From assembly GCA_001803875.1 (NCBI GenBank), contig MHEO01000060.1:1-5597 (forward strand): DNA of 5,597 nt, read 5' to 3'. The DNA comes from Nitrospirae bacterium RIFCSPHIGHO2_01_FULL_66_17 (GTDB lineage: Bacteria; Nitrospirota; Nitrospiria; 2-01-FULL-66-17). Below are positions 5,375 to 5,597 of this stretch, in pieces. Position 1 is the first letter of the stretch, and every line of letters starts with the position of its first letter. A program made the translations under genes and the position numbers. A model generated the notes under the pieces. The model ran no database searches. It saw only the letters and a program-made list of their open reading frames with translations, and was not told the origin of the DNA.

Positions 5375-5597
5375 TCAACGTGCCGCGGTCCGGCCGGGCC
5401 GTTGCGATGCGGATGTGCGCCATGCGTTGTCGAATTCGGGGAGCGAGACGAAGAGCGCGTGTTCGAAGCGGGTCTCGAATGGCTCCGAGGGGTCGGCGAG
5501 GTCTTTGAGGAGCGAGGTGACGCGGGCCAACCCGTAGCGGTCCACCAGATACTGGGTGGCGAGGCGGCTGGTCTCGTACGCGGATGAGGCCTGCGCG
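5375..5597 (-). CDS. C-terminal end of a peptidase-MA-like (gluzincin) domain protein, partial
   Basis: The 5' part is outside the window. The first complete codon begins at 5596 and 73 residues precede a TGA at 5377-5375. The fragment reads AQASSAYETSRLATQYLVDR, YGLARVTSLLKDLADPS and HALFVSLPEFDNAWR. The pattern 'Y.x.S..A..YLvdRYG...l..LL..L......F..Al..sl..Fe..WR' is what I associate with the C-terminal helices of peptidase-MA-like metalloprotease domains, often found in TPR or lipoprotein-type surface proteins. The HExxH zinc motif would be upstream and cannot be checked, so the catalytic role is unproven. The tail after WR is short, basic and low in conservation cues. Only weak stem potential (ACCCG/CGGGT, about 5326-5341) follows the stop, without a T-run. 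Confidence 0.65.
   Translation of the reverse strand, partial: AQASSAYETSRLATQYLVDRYGLARVTSLLKDLADPSEPFETRFEHALFVSLPEFDNAWRTSASQRPGRTAAR

Overview
This is a GC-rich, gene-dense bacterial window. All seven genes are housekeeping or conserved, and no phage, plasmid, CRISPR or RNA gene is visible. The gene content does not fix the lineage. An uncultivated Gram-negative-type bacterium (Nitrospirota, Methylomirabilota or Desulfobacterota-like) fits the high GC, the predicted exported YqgE and the scattered CCCCGCAGC palindromes, but this is only an inference.

Left block, minus strand (1-1691): a 112-residue protein of unknown function is followed 34 bp later by gnd, the 6-phosphogluconate dehydrogenase of the oxidative pentose phosphate pathway. 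gnd runs off the left edge. Its last visible part contains an exact 44-bp tandem duplication that breaks the frame and begins at base 1 of the window, which looks like a contig-end artefact.

Middle (1692-2707): a 185-bp divergent intergenic region carries one copy of a palindromic REP-like element and candidate promoters for both sides. It leads into a plus-strand yqgE/AlgH-family gene with a predicted signal peptide. The yqgE frame does not stop at the end of its domain. It continues for about 60 codons antisense to the 3' end of the convergent FmdB-family gene.

Right block, minus strand (2527-5139): a compact four-gene operon is read in the order rsmD (16S rRNA m2G966 methyltransferase), coaD (phosphopantetheine adenylyltransferase), a class I aspartate aminotransferase and an FmdB-family zinc-ribbon protein. 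The first two junctions are 4-bp start/stop overlaps (GTGA and ATGA) and the third is a 17-bp gap. A good sigma70-type promoter with an extended -10 lies at 5295-5324. It gives a leader of about 150 nt containing two REP-like hairpins, one an exact inverted copy (31 bp) of the element at 1769-1799 and the other a base-pair-compensated variant.

Right edge (5375-5597): the last 73 residues of another minus-strand protein are present, resembling the C-terminal part of peptidase-MA-like (gluzincin) domains.

No clearly new system is present. The points most worth checking are the REP-like palindrome family and its placement in the rsmD leader, the yqgE/fmdB 3' antisense overlap, the unrecognised 112-residue protein next to gnd, and the suspected assembly duplication at the left edge.
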